This document shows positions 10,484 through 20,861 of a stretch of 64,000 nt of DNA, piece by piece (the first letter of the stretch is position 1; every line of letters starts with the position of its first letter). A model generated the notes under the pieces. The model made no database searches. It was not told the origin of the DNA and worked only from the letters and a program-made list of their open reading frames with translations. This DNA comes from Phymatolithon calcareum. Taxonomy: Eukaryota > Rhodophyta > Florideophyceae > Hapalidiales. The position numbers were made by a program, and so were the translations under genes. Location: NCBI GenBank assembly GCA_977006965.1, contig OZ345364.1, positions 1,922,001 through 1,986,000 of the forward strand. Direction: 5' to 3'.

Positions 10484-12665
10484 CCAAACACGTCGTAGTT
10501 GTCCTCAGCTGTACGATGCAAAGTTGGGTGCTAGTTAGCTTCGGTTTTCGTTGCTATCAGCTTGAAAAGGTGCAGAGCGCGATGAATTTCCGTGGAATGG
10601 CTCGATTCAGCGAAACAGATGAGGAAAGCGGAAAGATTTGTGCGATGATATCCGTAGTAGCACGTCGCGTTGGATCTCTAATTGCGAATGATATCCAGGC
10701 GAGGGCCAACCGCAACGGGACTTGCTGGGATGCTCCTTTGGCGATGCGAAAAAACGAAAGCTCGTATTTTCGGGATGGAGCTGAGCGCCGGTGGGTGAAG
10801 CATCCGGGAGACATGTTTTCTCGGTGTTGTGCACATCTCCATTTGTGCACTTGTTTCTAACCCTAATTGAGTGCTCCACGTGTGATCAGATGACATTAAG
10901 TTTGGGACCGGGGTCCAGTGTCGAGACATCGCCGACGGCTGCAACGCGGTTTCACAGTCCGTTCCACTCGCCACTCTTTCTCATCTATCTCGCTGGAATT
11001 AGGCGGGACACGAAAACCGCGCCATCCAAATGTAGTGTAGAAGTAGGCGATTCTTTTGAGTTATTTTCTGTGCGGTATAGGCAATTGTTCAATGCGGAGA
11101 ATGCTCACCGAAGTTGCGCAAATCTGAAAAACACCCTTCCTCAGAGCCTGCAAACGCGCATTTCTTCCTAACTCCCTGGTATGATAACGTTTTCATATCG
11201 CTTGCCGAACTTTGCCACAAACCGCCCACATTTTACGCACAGGTTCTAGTCTGGTTGATGCCTTAACCTGTTTAGAAGCGCGTTCCTTTCTTTTCACAGT
11301 TTTGCTGATTGTCTCAACATTGTCATATTTTTGATTATTCTGCTAATTTGCGAGCAGTTAATCCAGCTTATTTCTTGAGCTGCATTGATGGCTGAGGAAC
11401 CAAATCTCATTGCATCAAAACAGTACAGGGAGTTGCGGGAAATGTCGATCTCACCACTTTAGAATTGCTTCGACCACGGAAGAATTTTGGGTCTAGCAAA
11501 CCCCTATATCTTGCGTTTGAGATTAATTAGTATTGCATTGCTGTCTGGATCGTGCGCATTACACTGAATTCTCCAACCTCCAGCATCCCTGCACTACTGC
11601 AAGTTGCGTCAATTTAGTGCGCTTTTTTGACCCCAGTGCCGTATCAAAGAAATGCTCCGTGCCCTTCGCCGGGGCAGCTGTTTCGTGCGAAACGCAAGAA
11701 CTCTATAGCACTTTAGACGTCGATCTCGCAAGGAGACAATGGTCTACACTTTGCAGACATGATTGTACCCTGTAATAATCCACTGGGGAAGCCTTTTCTG
11801 GAAAAACATTTACGAAATTCGTTACCGTTACGGAGATATCGACCATAATACTTTCGCGAAATCGCTGTTTCCAGTCGATTTAGCCATTTTGAGGCGACCA
11901 GATTTCGTACTAAACGTAAGAGTTTCGTAAGACAAACTTGATATTTCAGTAGGGGCGCACGACATCATCGAAGATACGCTGCAATTTCTATACTGTCTCG
12001 TCCATAGCAGAGAAATCGGCTCTTTAAGTTTTCGCTGTTTTAGTGAGCGCGTTTCGTGAAATCGTTCACGAAAAGGGCGAAGAAAGCGGAACGCCTATTA
12101 CGTGTAGCAAATATGATATCTTTTTGACAACGAGGACCAGCAAAACGAGGGACAGTCCTGCGAAATAAGCATTATGCATAATACAGGCTCTATGGGCCAA
12201 TTATGATGAGATTCCGTCAAAGAGGGCTTTAGTTCCTAGGAAGAAGAGCAATTAGGACGACATGCTTCTCCACATCCACTTACAGTTTGCAATATGAAAC
12301 ATAATTTCCTGTAAAGGCCATGCACTGGAGAGATCGATATTTCCCACAACCCCCAGGGACCATCCTTTGCTTTTTTGATCAACTCTTTACAGCATACAAG
12401 TATGCTGTATAATATGCATGAATATGCCGAAACACATTATATTCGAAGTTTCCCGCATCCTCGAGAGGAAATTAAGAGGGGTAGGAAAGCAAAGCGTATG
12501 ACAACAACACTTCGTACAAACACAACAGCGCACTTTAATCGAAACTACGGATTCGAATCAAAAACAAATATGAAACCAATTTTACAGTCCAAAATGTACG
12601 CTTGTATTTGCCGCGGTGAATATCAGAGGGGCAAATGATCGCGCGTCCGTTCTGGGGTCAATAAT
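10484..12665. other. No confident gene; possible short coding stretch 10581-10857
   Basis: Region upstream of the CXC/PIN gene. The plus-strand stretch 10581-10857 reads MNFRGMARFSETDEES and is protein-like but unrecognised; it could also lie in the 5' end of an element that contains the CXC/PIN gene. From about 11800 to 12080 the DNA is rich in short inverted motifs of the type ttcgtgaa/ttcacgaa, for example around the cgtgaaatcgttcacg hairpin at 12055-12070. This is compatible with a small palindromic element, but I could not define its ends. Confidence 0.35.
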
Positions 12666-14035
12666 GGGTCACTCCTGAAAATGATAAATTGCAGAGACGC
12701 AAAACAGTACACAAATTGTGCAAATGTATTCCGCTGTCACGCGCACGCCAAATTATGGAGCCCTGAAAACATTGTCGCATTTTGTGTCAGACAATTCCGT
12801 TACGGAACCAAAATATTAATTGATTTGATGTCCTATTTTGGGTGCTTATAGTGCCCAAAGCATCCGACATGGGCCCTCACTTTGGTGCTGAAGAGTACAA
12901 GTATTACATTACACCGCTGGAGACCGAGGGTTTTTGGAGCAGTACAATACTCCAAAGGGTAATCAGGCCGGCTGTATAGTACTCCAGGAAACTATTCAAA
13001 CGTTCACTCGAAGGGTGAGTGGAAAGTGAAGAAATTATAGGTAGATGCATAGATTCGTTGCACGGAGAAGGCTTTATGGTGCTAGACGAAATAAGTACTT
13101 TGTCATTGTAACGAATACGCCAAGATGTCTCTTCTCGAGTGTTCTTTCGTAAGTTCGGCTTTCCCCTTTACTCATGGCGTTGAAAAGCAGAGCTGTCTAA
13201 TTCCATCTGGTCCGCAAACAAGTTCGGTAAGAATGGGATTGATTATCCGTCTATTATGCATTCTGCTGCATATACGGCATCTGCAGCGAAGGATCGCAAA
13301 TGGACCCATGCGGTACCGAATGTTCCTGCACGCCCGCCGGCTCCGTGACCGAAGAATCTGCCGAAGAGCTCTGCAGCATCCCCATATGTCTGCTTTTCGT
13401 ACGCTTTTCGGATCGGGTTGAGAGCGCTCGTTAATCACCTTAACAGGTGTTAACCATGTTACGTTTCGATACATACTTGTAAAATATGCCACTCTGTACA
13501 ACAAGCACTCACCCTATTCAACCGATGGGGCTATTCGACGTCTGGACGCAGAACCGCATTGTCGCGGGAGACCGCGCACAATGAGCGCAGAAATATGCTT
13601 GGGCTTGATGTTGACATGGGGGTGGACACGCGGATCTGAGATGGTCCTCTGCTTGCTCTTCGGAATAACGGCATTAGTGTGCGCTTCTCAAGTTCCACAA
13701 GATCCAGCTAGAATATTATTACGTACTTGCATAGCATGGACGAGGATCTACTCTTCTAAGCTGCAGCGCATCTTTCTGATCATCCATGGATGAAGTGCAT
13801 GAGGCAGATCACTGCACTACTCCGACTGAGAGAAACGACCCGTAGCGAAAATGATAGAAATGTGTCGTACAACACATTTGGTTCACAGAGGGAAGCTCTA
13901 TGACCAAATGTCGCGCGATTTGCACATTTTGCGTGTCACAAATCGAAGACACAAGACAAATGCACCGTGGCTTGACGACGCACTTTGTGCAGAAATGACG
14001 CAATTTGTGCAATTTTACATTTTCAGGAGTGACCC
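12666..14035. mobile_element. TIR element, 1370 bp, 3-bp TSD, superfamily unassigned
   Basis: The left end reads GGGTCACTCCTGAAAATG followed by ATAAATTGC. The right end in reverse complement reads GGGTCACTCCTGAAAATG followed by TAAAATTGC. That is an inverted repeat of about 27 bp with one or two differences. Both sides are flanked by AAT (12663-12665 and 14036-14038), compatible with a 3-bp target duplication. Motifs gcaaatttgtgcaa and caaattgtgc recur inside both ends. A minus-strand stretch 13172-13504 (basic, Cys-containing, with CRCRICSRM) is open but not recognised as a transposase, so the element looks non-autonomous. The 3-bp duplication would suit PIF/Harbinger, but AAT is not the usual TWA target. 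Confidence 0.6.
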
Positions 14036-14919
14036 AATGACTAAACAGTAATATTAGGAATTGGTACAACTTGTGCACGTAAGAGAGATTTTGTGCCAAT
14101 AGTTTCGAAGCGCTCGTACCGCATTTATTAAGGCGTTGGGGCCGCATAGACACTGTCAAGTGCTTTGCGATCTATAACCAGTGAGCGTTTATTCGGTGTC
14201 TTTCTGGAATACACCGTGACATATGTACACGAGTACATTAAATTCACTAATGTTGCTGATACATCAATTCCGTTACAATTTGTGCGCAAAAACAACAGCG
14301 TGTTTTTATTTATTTTTTTGATGCACTGAAATTTTGCTTTCCTACCCTCTTTTTACTTTCCCCTGCTAAAAAATCATTTCTTCGCCTCATATGATCTTCT
14401 GCAAAGTCTGTACCTATTCCCCTTAGCAAAGCACCAACTTCTCTTGCCCGTATTCATCTCCATATGTTGATCAACAGCACTGTACTGGCTTCACGTCGCA
14501 CGTGCATCGAAAACCAATATCCGAACACTCTGACCTTCACACTTTGAGCGCCATCCATCATGAAGCGAGCAGTCACTCTCATCATCTTCGCTTATGTTGA
14601 AGCTTTTATTCCGGGTGTCCTTTCACATCTCGAGACTTGCATTGCGTCGCTCTATTCCGATCCATTTATTGCGCCCAATGTCCCTTTCTAAATACGTCCG
14701 TCTGTTCATCTGAAGAGCGGTACAAGACTGAGTCTCATTCATGGTGCTGAGTCGCCATAGCCCTGTGTCGGAGCGATACACTTCATATCATATGGGATCT
14801 GGCAACCTGAGAGGCTGTGATCGGGCCTTTCATTAGGTAAGCAAAGGATGTGGATTTCGAAAATAGCTCTTCGTCTTGCATGCTACATGGCTTTCGGTTC
14901 CTGGTACTTTTAAACCTCT
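14036..14919. other. No gene recognised
   Basis: AT-rich spacer between the TIR element and the Fanzor relic. It contains T-rich stretches (14300-14360). No end of a transposon carrying the Fanzor gene could be identified here by eye. Confidence 0.4.
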
Positions 14920-17900
14920 GTGGACACTCGATATTGCATCGCAGCACCGCCAGAATCCCAAGCGAACATCATCCCTCCTTCATGGAGCTCTGAAACTCGA
15001 CCTTCGGCTTGCCGCCATGTCCGATGGGGCTGCTATCCAGAAAAGATACGAGAAGAAGTCAAGGAATTTTCTGCAAATCGAGGAATAGAACGCTTCTCCT
15101 TCAAAGTCCGTACGGTCACGACATCCGTCGATTCGTTCATCAAAAATGACGTGGGCAAGGCAAAGTTGACTCACAAGTTGCACACCAATGGTAAAGTACT
15201 CGGCCTTCTAAGACGGGTGGTGTCAGTTTACTTGAACGACCTCGTGGATGACCCTGCGGTCTCTTTTAATGGGTCAAGAATTATTTTCAGTGCCGGCGTG
15301 TTGCAGCACATCGTTCTTCATCTAGCGACATTCAAGATGCGTGCTCCGAACAAGAAAATCGAACCGCGTATTCTCGATCTAGAACAGTACGCTTCTGTCA
15401 AGACTCATCTGGTACACTATGTGCTTAGAAACCATGAAGACGAGGAACACGGGCTCCCGCTCCAGACTTTGGAGAAAATGTGTAATTGTGTCAAGCAACC
15501 TCTCGCTGTCCTCTCAAGAAATAAGTCCGCCGCTAACAAGAGGCACGTAGAAGACCACTTTGATAGTGCAACAAGAGAACATATGGTGTGCTTTGTGGAG
15601 CAGAGGTTCTGGAACTGCCGAGAACTCGACAACTTCAGTAAGAGGACTGAAAAAGAGTCCTAAGCTCTATATGACGCAGCGATGATCAGCACTAATGATT
15701 TAGCGGTGCAAATCATCGACCGATTTTGTGACCGAAATCAGATCTAGAGCTGGAAAGCTGATCTTCTCGACATGATGCCGATTTTCCTTGCTGTTCTTGA
15801 TGACGTCAGAGAATTTCATTCGCCGATTTCCAAGCTTCGATTCCTATATCACTTCAGGCGAGATGTCCAGCCTTTGTACGACGAAGCTTCTCGAGTGCGC
15901 TCAGAAGTGGACATTTCTCAGCCACATGTTGAATTCGTTCGTGCCAACGGAAAGTACAACAGGGAAAGCATCGTCGCGCAAAGGAGTCTGGTCAACGAAG
16001 TTCCCGTTCCGCCGTGGTTCGACAATGCGGAGCCGATCACGGACGAACAAGCGCATGAGCTTCAATCTTCCGTAAGAGTAGCGAGAAAGCAACTGTTCAA
16101 CGACAAGAAAGTCCCCGGACTGGATTCGCTTCCAAAGCCGTTCACTTTACTCTCCTCCTATTCGTTACAGTACGCTTTTGTGCACTACGACAATGAATCC
16201 GTACTGTAACACCCTGCTCTTTCACACGCCGAGACTGCACGGGAGAACTCGTGATCGGCTGAAGGGACGTCGACGCGATACCTTCGCTGTCCCTAAGCTG
16301 GCATCTATGGATATTGATTGCAGTGACCCTTCCTGGGCACCGCTATCCCTGCCAGTAGACGACTCTTCCGTGTGGGTACCGAACGGTCCACGCAGAAGAG
16401 AGGCCTACCGGAGTTACTGGTAAGCCGTGATCCAATCAAGGTGTTGGTTTTTGCATATATTGTGATTACCAGAACACTGGGGTCTTCCTCCTGCCTTTGC
16501 CACATTGCTAATCGATCTAATTACTACTTAGGCACAATAAAGGCAGCGCCATCGGGAACGAGCAACCGCATAGCGACCTAACCTCTCAATCTCTCCTGTT
16601 CCCATCTTTTCCTTCACCCTGACACGCCGTGAGGCGTTACAGTACGTCAGCTCGCTCCCGGCGTAATTTCGGAAGAAGATGTCAAAGCAGTAGAGAGTCG
16701 GACTTGCTGGACTCCATTTTTTGACTTCCACTCGAAGTGCAAGATCGATCGTCGCCGACAGCCTGTTGAGAAAAAGAATCTAAAGAAGCGCAAGCTTATG
16801 TACCGGAAGGGTTTGAACAAGCTCCCGCGACATCGGAGGAAGAAGAAGAAAAGAAAACTTCTATGCCAGAAGAGATTTTTAAGGCAAGGAATTGCACTGT
16901 GCGTCCAACACTCCTGGGTTCCCGACGACGTAAGGTATAATGAGAAGAAAAGCAAGGAAGACGGTGCTATTCCGTGGCTTGTGTGCAACATTTCCTCCAA
17001 TGGTTTGCAAGTGAATGCGCTGTTGGCGACGATAACGAAGAAGGAGCATACGGAAGTCGCTCGCCCAAGTGATGAGAGCACAAGACAGCTTCGAAAGGAG
17101 CCTCTTCAGTCCGGTGTGCGCCATCTTGACCAGAAAGGGTACCACTCTTTACGGCGCCGTTTCGACATATCAAGGAACACAAAGGGCTTGTTCAAGAGCG
17201 CTGCCACGTAATTGGCCTCGATCCTGATCAAGTCAAGATCGGGACTACGGCGAGGGCAGAAGTGGACCTATCGCTCGGGACCAGAGAAGAAGTTAAAAAT
17301 GCCATGAAGGCGAGGGACATCGAGCAATCAACTAAATATGTTTCCCGCAAGACCTAAAGGTTCGAGTCTGTGGCGCGGGTCGCGGAGAAGAACGAGGCTG
17401 CACGTCGCAACGAAAATGTGCCCTACCGGGCAGCGCTCAACGAATTTTCTCAAGTGTCGCTAAAGCGTGCCGGTGCAAGTGTTGCGTACGCCAACGTTGT
17501 GTACAGTACATTGACGGTCATGTGCCACGAATTGTTTTCCAATAACAGGCGTCGCCAGCGCTTCGCTCGATTCCGCGCCAAATCGCGAATCATCCAAGAA
17601 ATGGCAAAGACTCTTGCCTTTGGAGCTGAAAATCAAGAGTTGCGAACTTCGACGAGCCGCGGTGCGGCAAAGCGGAAACTAAAACAAGAACTGTATCGGA
17701 GGAAGCGGGTGCTGTTTTTCGGTAATGCGGAGTTTGGTCATGGTTCGCGCGGTCCTTGTCCGCGCAAGAGGCTTTTTCGTGCGCTTTCCCTTTTCTGTCC
17801 AGTCGTCCTCGTCGACAAATGCAGAACCTCCATATGCTGCAAAGAGTGTGGAAACCCTCTGCAAGGCAATCACCGCTCCCGTGTGTTTCGTTGTAAAAAC

Positions 17901-18053
17901 AACCCGCCAGGCGAGAGCAATGGATGTTCTACGAAATCTATTGACCGAGACACAAACGGAGCGACAAATATTGCCACTGTGGGTCTCCATCAGCTATTGG
18001 GATTTCCCCGACCGCCCCATCTCAGCAGATCCTCACGCAGTTCTCACGCATAG
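14920..18053 (+). pseudogene. Fanzor-type RNA-guided nuclease relic (eukaryotic TnpB homologue)
   Basis: Fanzor proteins are eukaryotic relatives of TnpB that use a guide RNA and a RuvC-like fold to cut DNA. The relic is spread over three frames. The N-terminal part is 14920-15663 and 15772-16209 (same frame, stops between), including LPKPFTLLSSYSLQYAFVHY, the kind of LLP...HYD block found upstream of RuvC-I. At about 16986-17010 comes ISSNGLQVNALL, then after a frameshift near 17160 HVIGLDPDQ (17205-17231) with the RuvC-I aspartate. A TAA interrupts the frame at 17355-17357. Then come VLFFGNAEFGHGS (RuvC-II region, about 17710-17750), TSICCKECG with a second Cys further on (zinc ribbon) and DRDTNGATNI (17943-17972), the RuvC-III block typical of TnpB/Fanzor. 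The long N-terminus suggests the Fanzor1 group. At least one frameshift and several stops make it inactive. Confidence 0.8.
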
Positions 18054-18119
18054 ATTGCTTGTCTCTTCATATTTAGATTCTTTGAACTTACGTACATTTT
18101 TCTTTCTACTCCTATCGAG

Positions 18120-18539
18120 GGCCGCATACGCGCGGAAATAAAGAGCCAGCAGTTGGACGTCAACTTCGGATGCCCTTTTTGTTCGTACGATGGAACTATG
18201 TATTGCACAATTGACAGAGGCGTTGGCAGAGTACACTGTCGTGTGTGCAAAGTTTCGTACGCAACTGCAATGAATCGTCTTGAAGAAGAAATTGATGTTT
18301 ATGCGAGCTGGATCGATGCTTGCGATGAAGCAAACCCGTCGCCTGTCAGTGCTGCAAGTGTATCGAGCTCAAGAAAAGTACAGAATTTTGCTCAGAAGTC
18401 TCGACAACCCTCGAGATTTGTGGATGCTTGCCAGGTAGCAGACCCGCGACCAGGACGACCATCCAGTTCCGCGAGACCATTGCATGGTTCAAAGAAGGAT
18501 AAGGAGGAAGATGAGTTCGTATCCTCTCTGAATTACTAG
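18120..18539 (+). CDS. ELOF1/Elf1-like transcription elongation factor
   Basis: The protein contains FGCPFCSYDG, then GRVHCRVCKVSY and VDVYASWIDACDEAN. These match Elf1/ELOF1 in order and spacing: two CxxC pairs forming a zinc ribbon, then the conserved (V/I)DVY..WIDACE.AN end. ELOF1 binds RNA polymerase II during elongation and takes part in transcription-coupled repair. Animal ELOF1 is about 83 residues; here a Ser-rich, then basic/acidic tail of about 75 residues follows, as in fungal Elf1. The usual basic MGKRK-type N-terminus is not visible directly upstream. The stretch before 18120 is pyrimidine-rich and ends in AG, so a first exon may lie further left, or this may be a 5'-truncated copy. 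It begins only about 70 bp after the end of the Fanzor relic. Confidence 0.75.
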   Translation, partial: GRIRAEIKSQQLDVNFGCPFCSYDGTMYCTIDRGVGRVHCRVCKVSYATAMNRLEEEIDVYASWIDACDEANPSPVSAASVSSSRKVQNFAQKSRQPSRFVDACQVADPRPGRPSSSARPLHGSKKDKEEDEFVSSLNY

Positions 18540-19104
18540 GCTAAACAGAGCTACTGGGCGAGGTCGAAAATAGTACATTGCGCACGGGCTCAATTGGAGA
18601 ACCATCTCATTCAGAAAGGCTTTGGAGCCGGGATACATTTCTCGACCTAAGGTTGCTTTCTTTCTTATTCAGATCTCAACGTAAGAGGGTTCTCAGCAAT
18701 AGCGGCCAAATTGGTGTGAATGTGGCGACTATTTCCTCGGAAACTTGCAGTTCTTCGCGAAAGTTTTTGTAATTGCTCATCCACCGTCAGGTAGGTCAAT
18801 CCATGTGCCGCTGCAGATAAAGAATTCATTTAGCAGCTTCCGTGAAGCGTCTGCAGTGCACCGTCCCTGCATTGGATTTTCGGAGATATATGGTATGCTG
18901 GGATGTCGAGAGTTTTTCCTGTCCTGTAATGCACGCACTCGCGCGCAGCACAGGATCCCTTCGGTTGCTGCGAAGGGACCCGTCCCGAAAGGGGCGAGAA
19001 GGAGGCAGAGAAGGCACTCGGGAAGCGATGCACAGCCTGGTCCGCCAGGTGCTGCTGCAATGCGTCAGACCAACGCCTGAATCACTCTTTGGTGACGTAC
19101 CTGG
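18540..19104. other. No gene recognised
   Basis: Spacer downstream of the ELOF1-like gene. Short open frames on both strands near 18745-19130 overlap each other in several frames and have no recognisable domain. Confidence 0.35.
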
Positions 19105-19220
19105 ACGAGGCGTAAAAGCCGCATTCAAACTCGCTAGTGATAGGATAGAATGGATTAAACTTAGACCCTCGAATCGCTGCTACCCCCATTAGGGGAAAAG
19201 GCAAAATGAATGAAAGGGTT
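19105..19220 (-). repeat. Dispersed repeat, copy 1 (second copy at 51520-51635)
   Basis: Read on the minus strand, this segment holds ttcattcattttgcctttt, then cccctaa with gggg, agcagcgattcgagggtcta and, after a less similar stretch, tagcgag. The same order of blocks is found on the plus strand at 51520-51635. The similarity is high in the first 60 bp and weaker after that. The core cccctaa(t)gggg can form a small hairpin, and gattcgagg is weakly like a Pol III B box. It is probably the end of an unclassified mobile element or a SINE-like unit. Confidence 0.6.
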
Positions 19221-19569
19221 GTCGAGGATGTTCCAACGTGTGCGCCAGTTATGTTTGCAAAATGGTACATAGCCGCATGGCCAAACGCCCACTGTGGTTT
19301 TAGGAGGCTTTGTTCCACACTGGCAGTTGGTCAATCGAGACGCTCCCATTGTGCTCCACTTCAACACAGTGAAAAAGACGTCAAGAGCAGCCCTCAGCGC
19401 CAGCAAGTGTAAACAGGCGGTAAGACCCGAATTATAGTGTATGGTACACTACAATGAAACTACAAATCTAGTTCCAAACAGAGATAGGACACCAATGCAT
19501 GGAGATTGGAAATGCATCTCAACCAGAAGAGATTGGGAGACCTCAAAAGGAGAATGTGCTCAATACCTC

Positions 19570-20226
19570 ATGGCCTACTCTCAACCAGCTTTCGCATCTT
19601 CGTTTACGGCGTCTCCCGTCACGCTCCCTCCTTCGAGGCACCCTATTTTCCCATGTGAAACGCGGCGCCGACCACCAACGGCACAAGTCTCGCCTTCCGG
19701 CGCACTTCTCCGTCGCGCCCGGCAGGCGTGCGCCACCGCCGCCATTATCGTCGCCATATCGCATCCGCTCAATGCAGATGCATACGGCCTGCAAGACGGC
19801 CGTCTACAAAAGTGTCGCGGAGACGATCCGTGCGTCAGCACCTCATCCGTGGGGAATCCGTCCAAATTCGGGCCGCCCTGGACCTTTGAGCCGGAAACCG
19901 ACGACGCCGACGTCGCGTGGGCATCCCTCAAGGCGGCAGTCGAGAACAATCGGGACAACGGCGTCATTATAGACGTGGACGAGGGTGCGGAAGCGTGCTA
20001 TCTGCGCGCGGAATTCCCGTCCTTCCCCAGGGGTATCGACGATGTGGAGTTTCGAATGTTGAAGAAGGAAAAAATTGTGACGTATCGCAGTTCGGCGCGA
20101 GAGCCCATATATGTGTATCCGATTCAAACCCCGATTAATACGGATAAGAATCGAACGCGATTGCAGGATATTCGAAGCACGTTGGGATGGTCAGAATTGG
20201 CCGGTTTCAATTTATTCGGAACTTAG
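19570..20226 (+). CDS. DUF1499 protein with plastid/thylakoid-lumen leader
   Basis: The open frame extends upstream to 19441, but the ATG at 19570 (MAYSQPAFASSF) is preferred because a plastid transit peptide follows it: Ser/Pro/Arg-rich with few acidic residues. A second signal, LLRRARQACATAAIIVAIS ending in ADA, looks like a thylakoid-lumen transfer domain with a twin-Arg and an AxA cleavage site. The mature part holds CVSTSSVGN, PPWTF, AWASLKAAV, CYLRAEFPSFPRGIDDVEFR and YRSSAREP, and ends with TRLQDIRSTLGW. This is the order of DUF1499: a CVSTSS start, a DDVEFR strand, then YRSSAR and an R...IR..L end. The domain's function is not established; in plants and algae such proteins are plastid-located. 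About 218 residues from the chosen start. Confidence 0.8.
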   Translation: MAYSQPAFASSFTASPVTLPPSRHPIFPCETRRRPPTAQVSPSGALLRRARQACATAAIIVAISHPLNADAYGLQDGRLQKCRGDDPCVSTSSVGNPSKFGPPWTFEPETDDADVAWASLKAAVENNRDNGVIIDVDEGAEACYLRAEFPSFPRGIDDVEFRMLKKEKIVTYRSSAREPIYVYPIQTPINTDKNRTRLQDIRSTLGWSELAGFNLFGT

Positions 20227-20420
20227 CTACACTTTTCCGTATTCACTCGCCCACGAAAAGGCGAGCACTTTACATCGCTGCACCTGTCTACACTAGCTGT
20301 TGGCATTAATGGTCTGTTGACACGATTGCGTCGCGCTTTGCGCATTTGGTAAAAAGGAACTCAAGTCAATTCACGCGGAAATTGCCGTCGTGAACACTGT
20401 GCGAAGTTACCGTCTTCTCC

Positions 20421-20861
20421 TCACTCAAATTCCGACCGTTGCGCCAAGCGGGAGGCACTGTCCGGCGATACGATCGTCACGCGCTTCTTGCTGTTTGTGT
20501 TGCGTGGCGATTTGCCTGGCTTGCGGTACACGCCCTGCACCCGCGGCGAGCGCTTCGCAACACCCGCACCGTTCCTCCTCGGCGACACCAGTTGCAACAG
20601 GTTGTTCCCGCGCGGAGTGCGATTTCCACGCGGAGATTTGCCAGACGAAACGACCACGCCCATTTTCTCCAGCCGGCGCCTCTTTGCCTGCGCAATGCGG
20701 CGTTGACGCCGCTCCGCTAAATTCAGGGGGAGCCCACCGCTCGAGGGTGATCCACCCTCCGGCGCACGTACCAGTTTCTGAAGGTGTACGCTCGGTTTCA
20801 TTGCCATCTTTCCTTCTGTTGCTGCTCTGCCAATACCGCCTCGCTTCGCCGCTTTTATCAT
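20421..20861 (-). CDS. Small basic protein, unknown function
   Basis: A 146-residue, strongly basic protein starting MIKAAKRGGIGRAATEGKMA. It contains the run ERRQRRIAQAKRRRLEKMG and several SPRGN/SPRR repeats, and ends RLAQRSEFE. The basic runs would suit a nuclear or nucleolar protein that binds nucleic acid, but no domain is recognised. The frame is well supported because a copy of its first 32 or so codons, with conservative changes, is found at 39988-40113 in the duplicated block. In both places it lies on the same strand as the MscS tail sequence and downstream of it. The 20-kb copy is the complete one. Confidence 0.55.
   Translation of the reverse strand: MIKAAKRGGIGRAATEGKMAMKPSVHLQKLVRAPEGGSPSSGGLPLNLAERRQRRIAQAKRRRLEKMGVVVSSGKSPRGNRTPRGNNLLQLVSPRRNGAGVAKRSPRVQGVYRKPGKSPRNTNSKKRVTIVSPDSASRLAQRSEFE

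Noticed and set aside
10858-10866. taaccctaa, telomere-like
   Set aside because: A single unit and a bit; expected by chance and not repeated.
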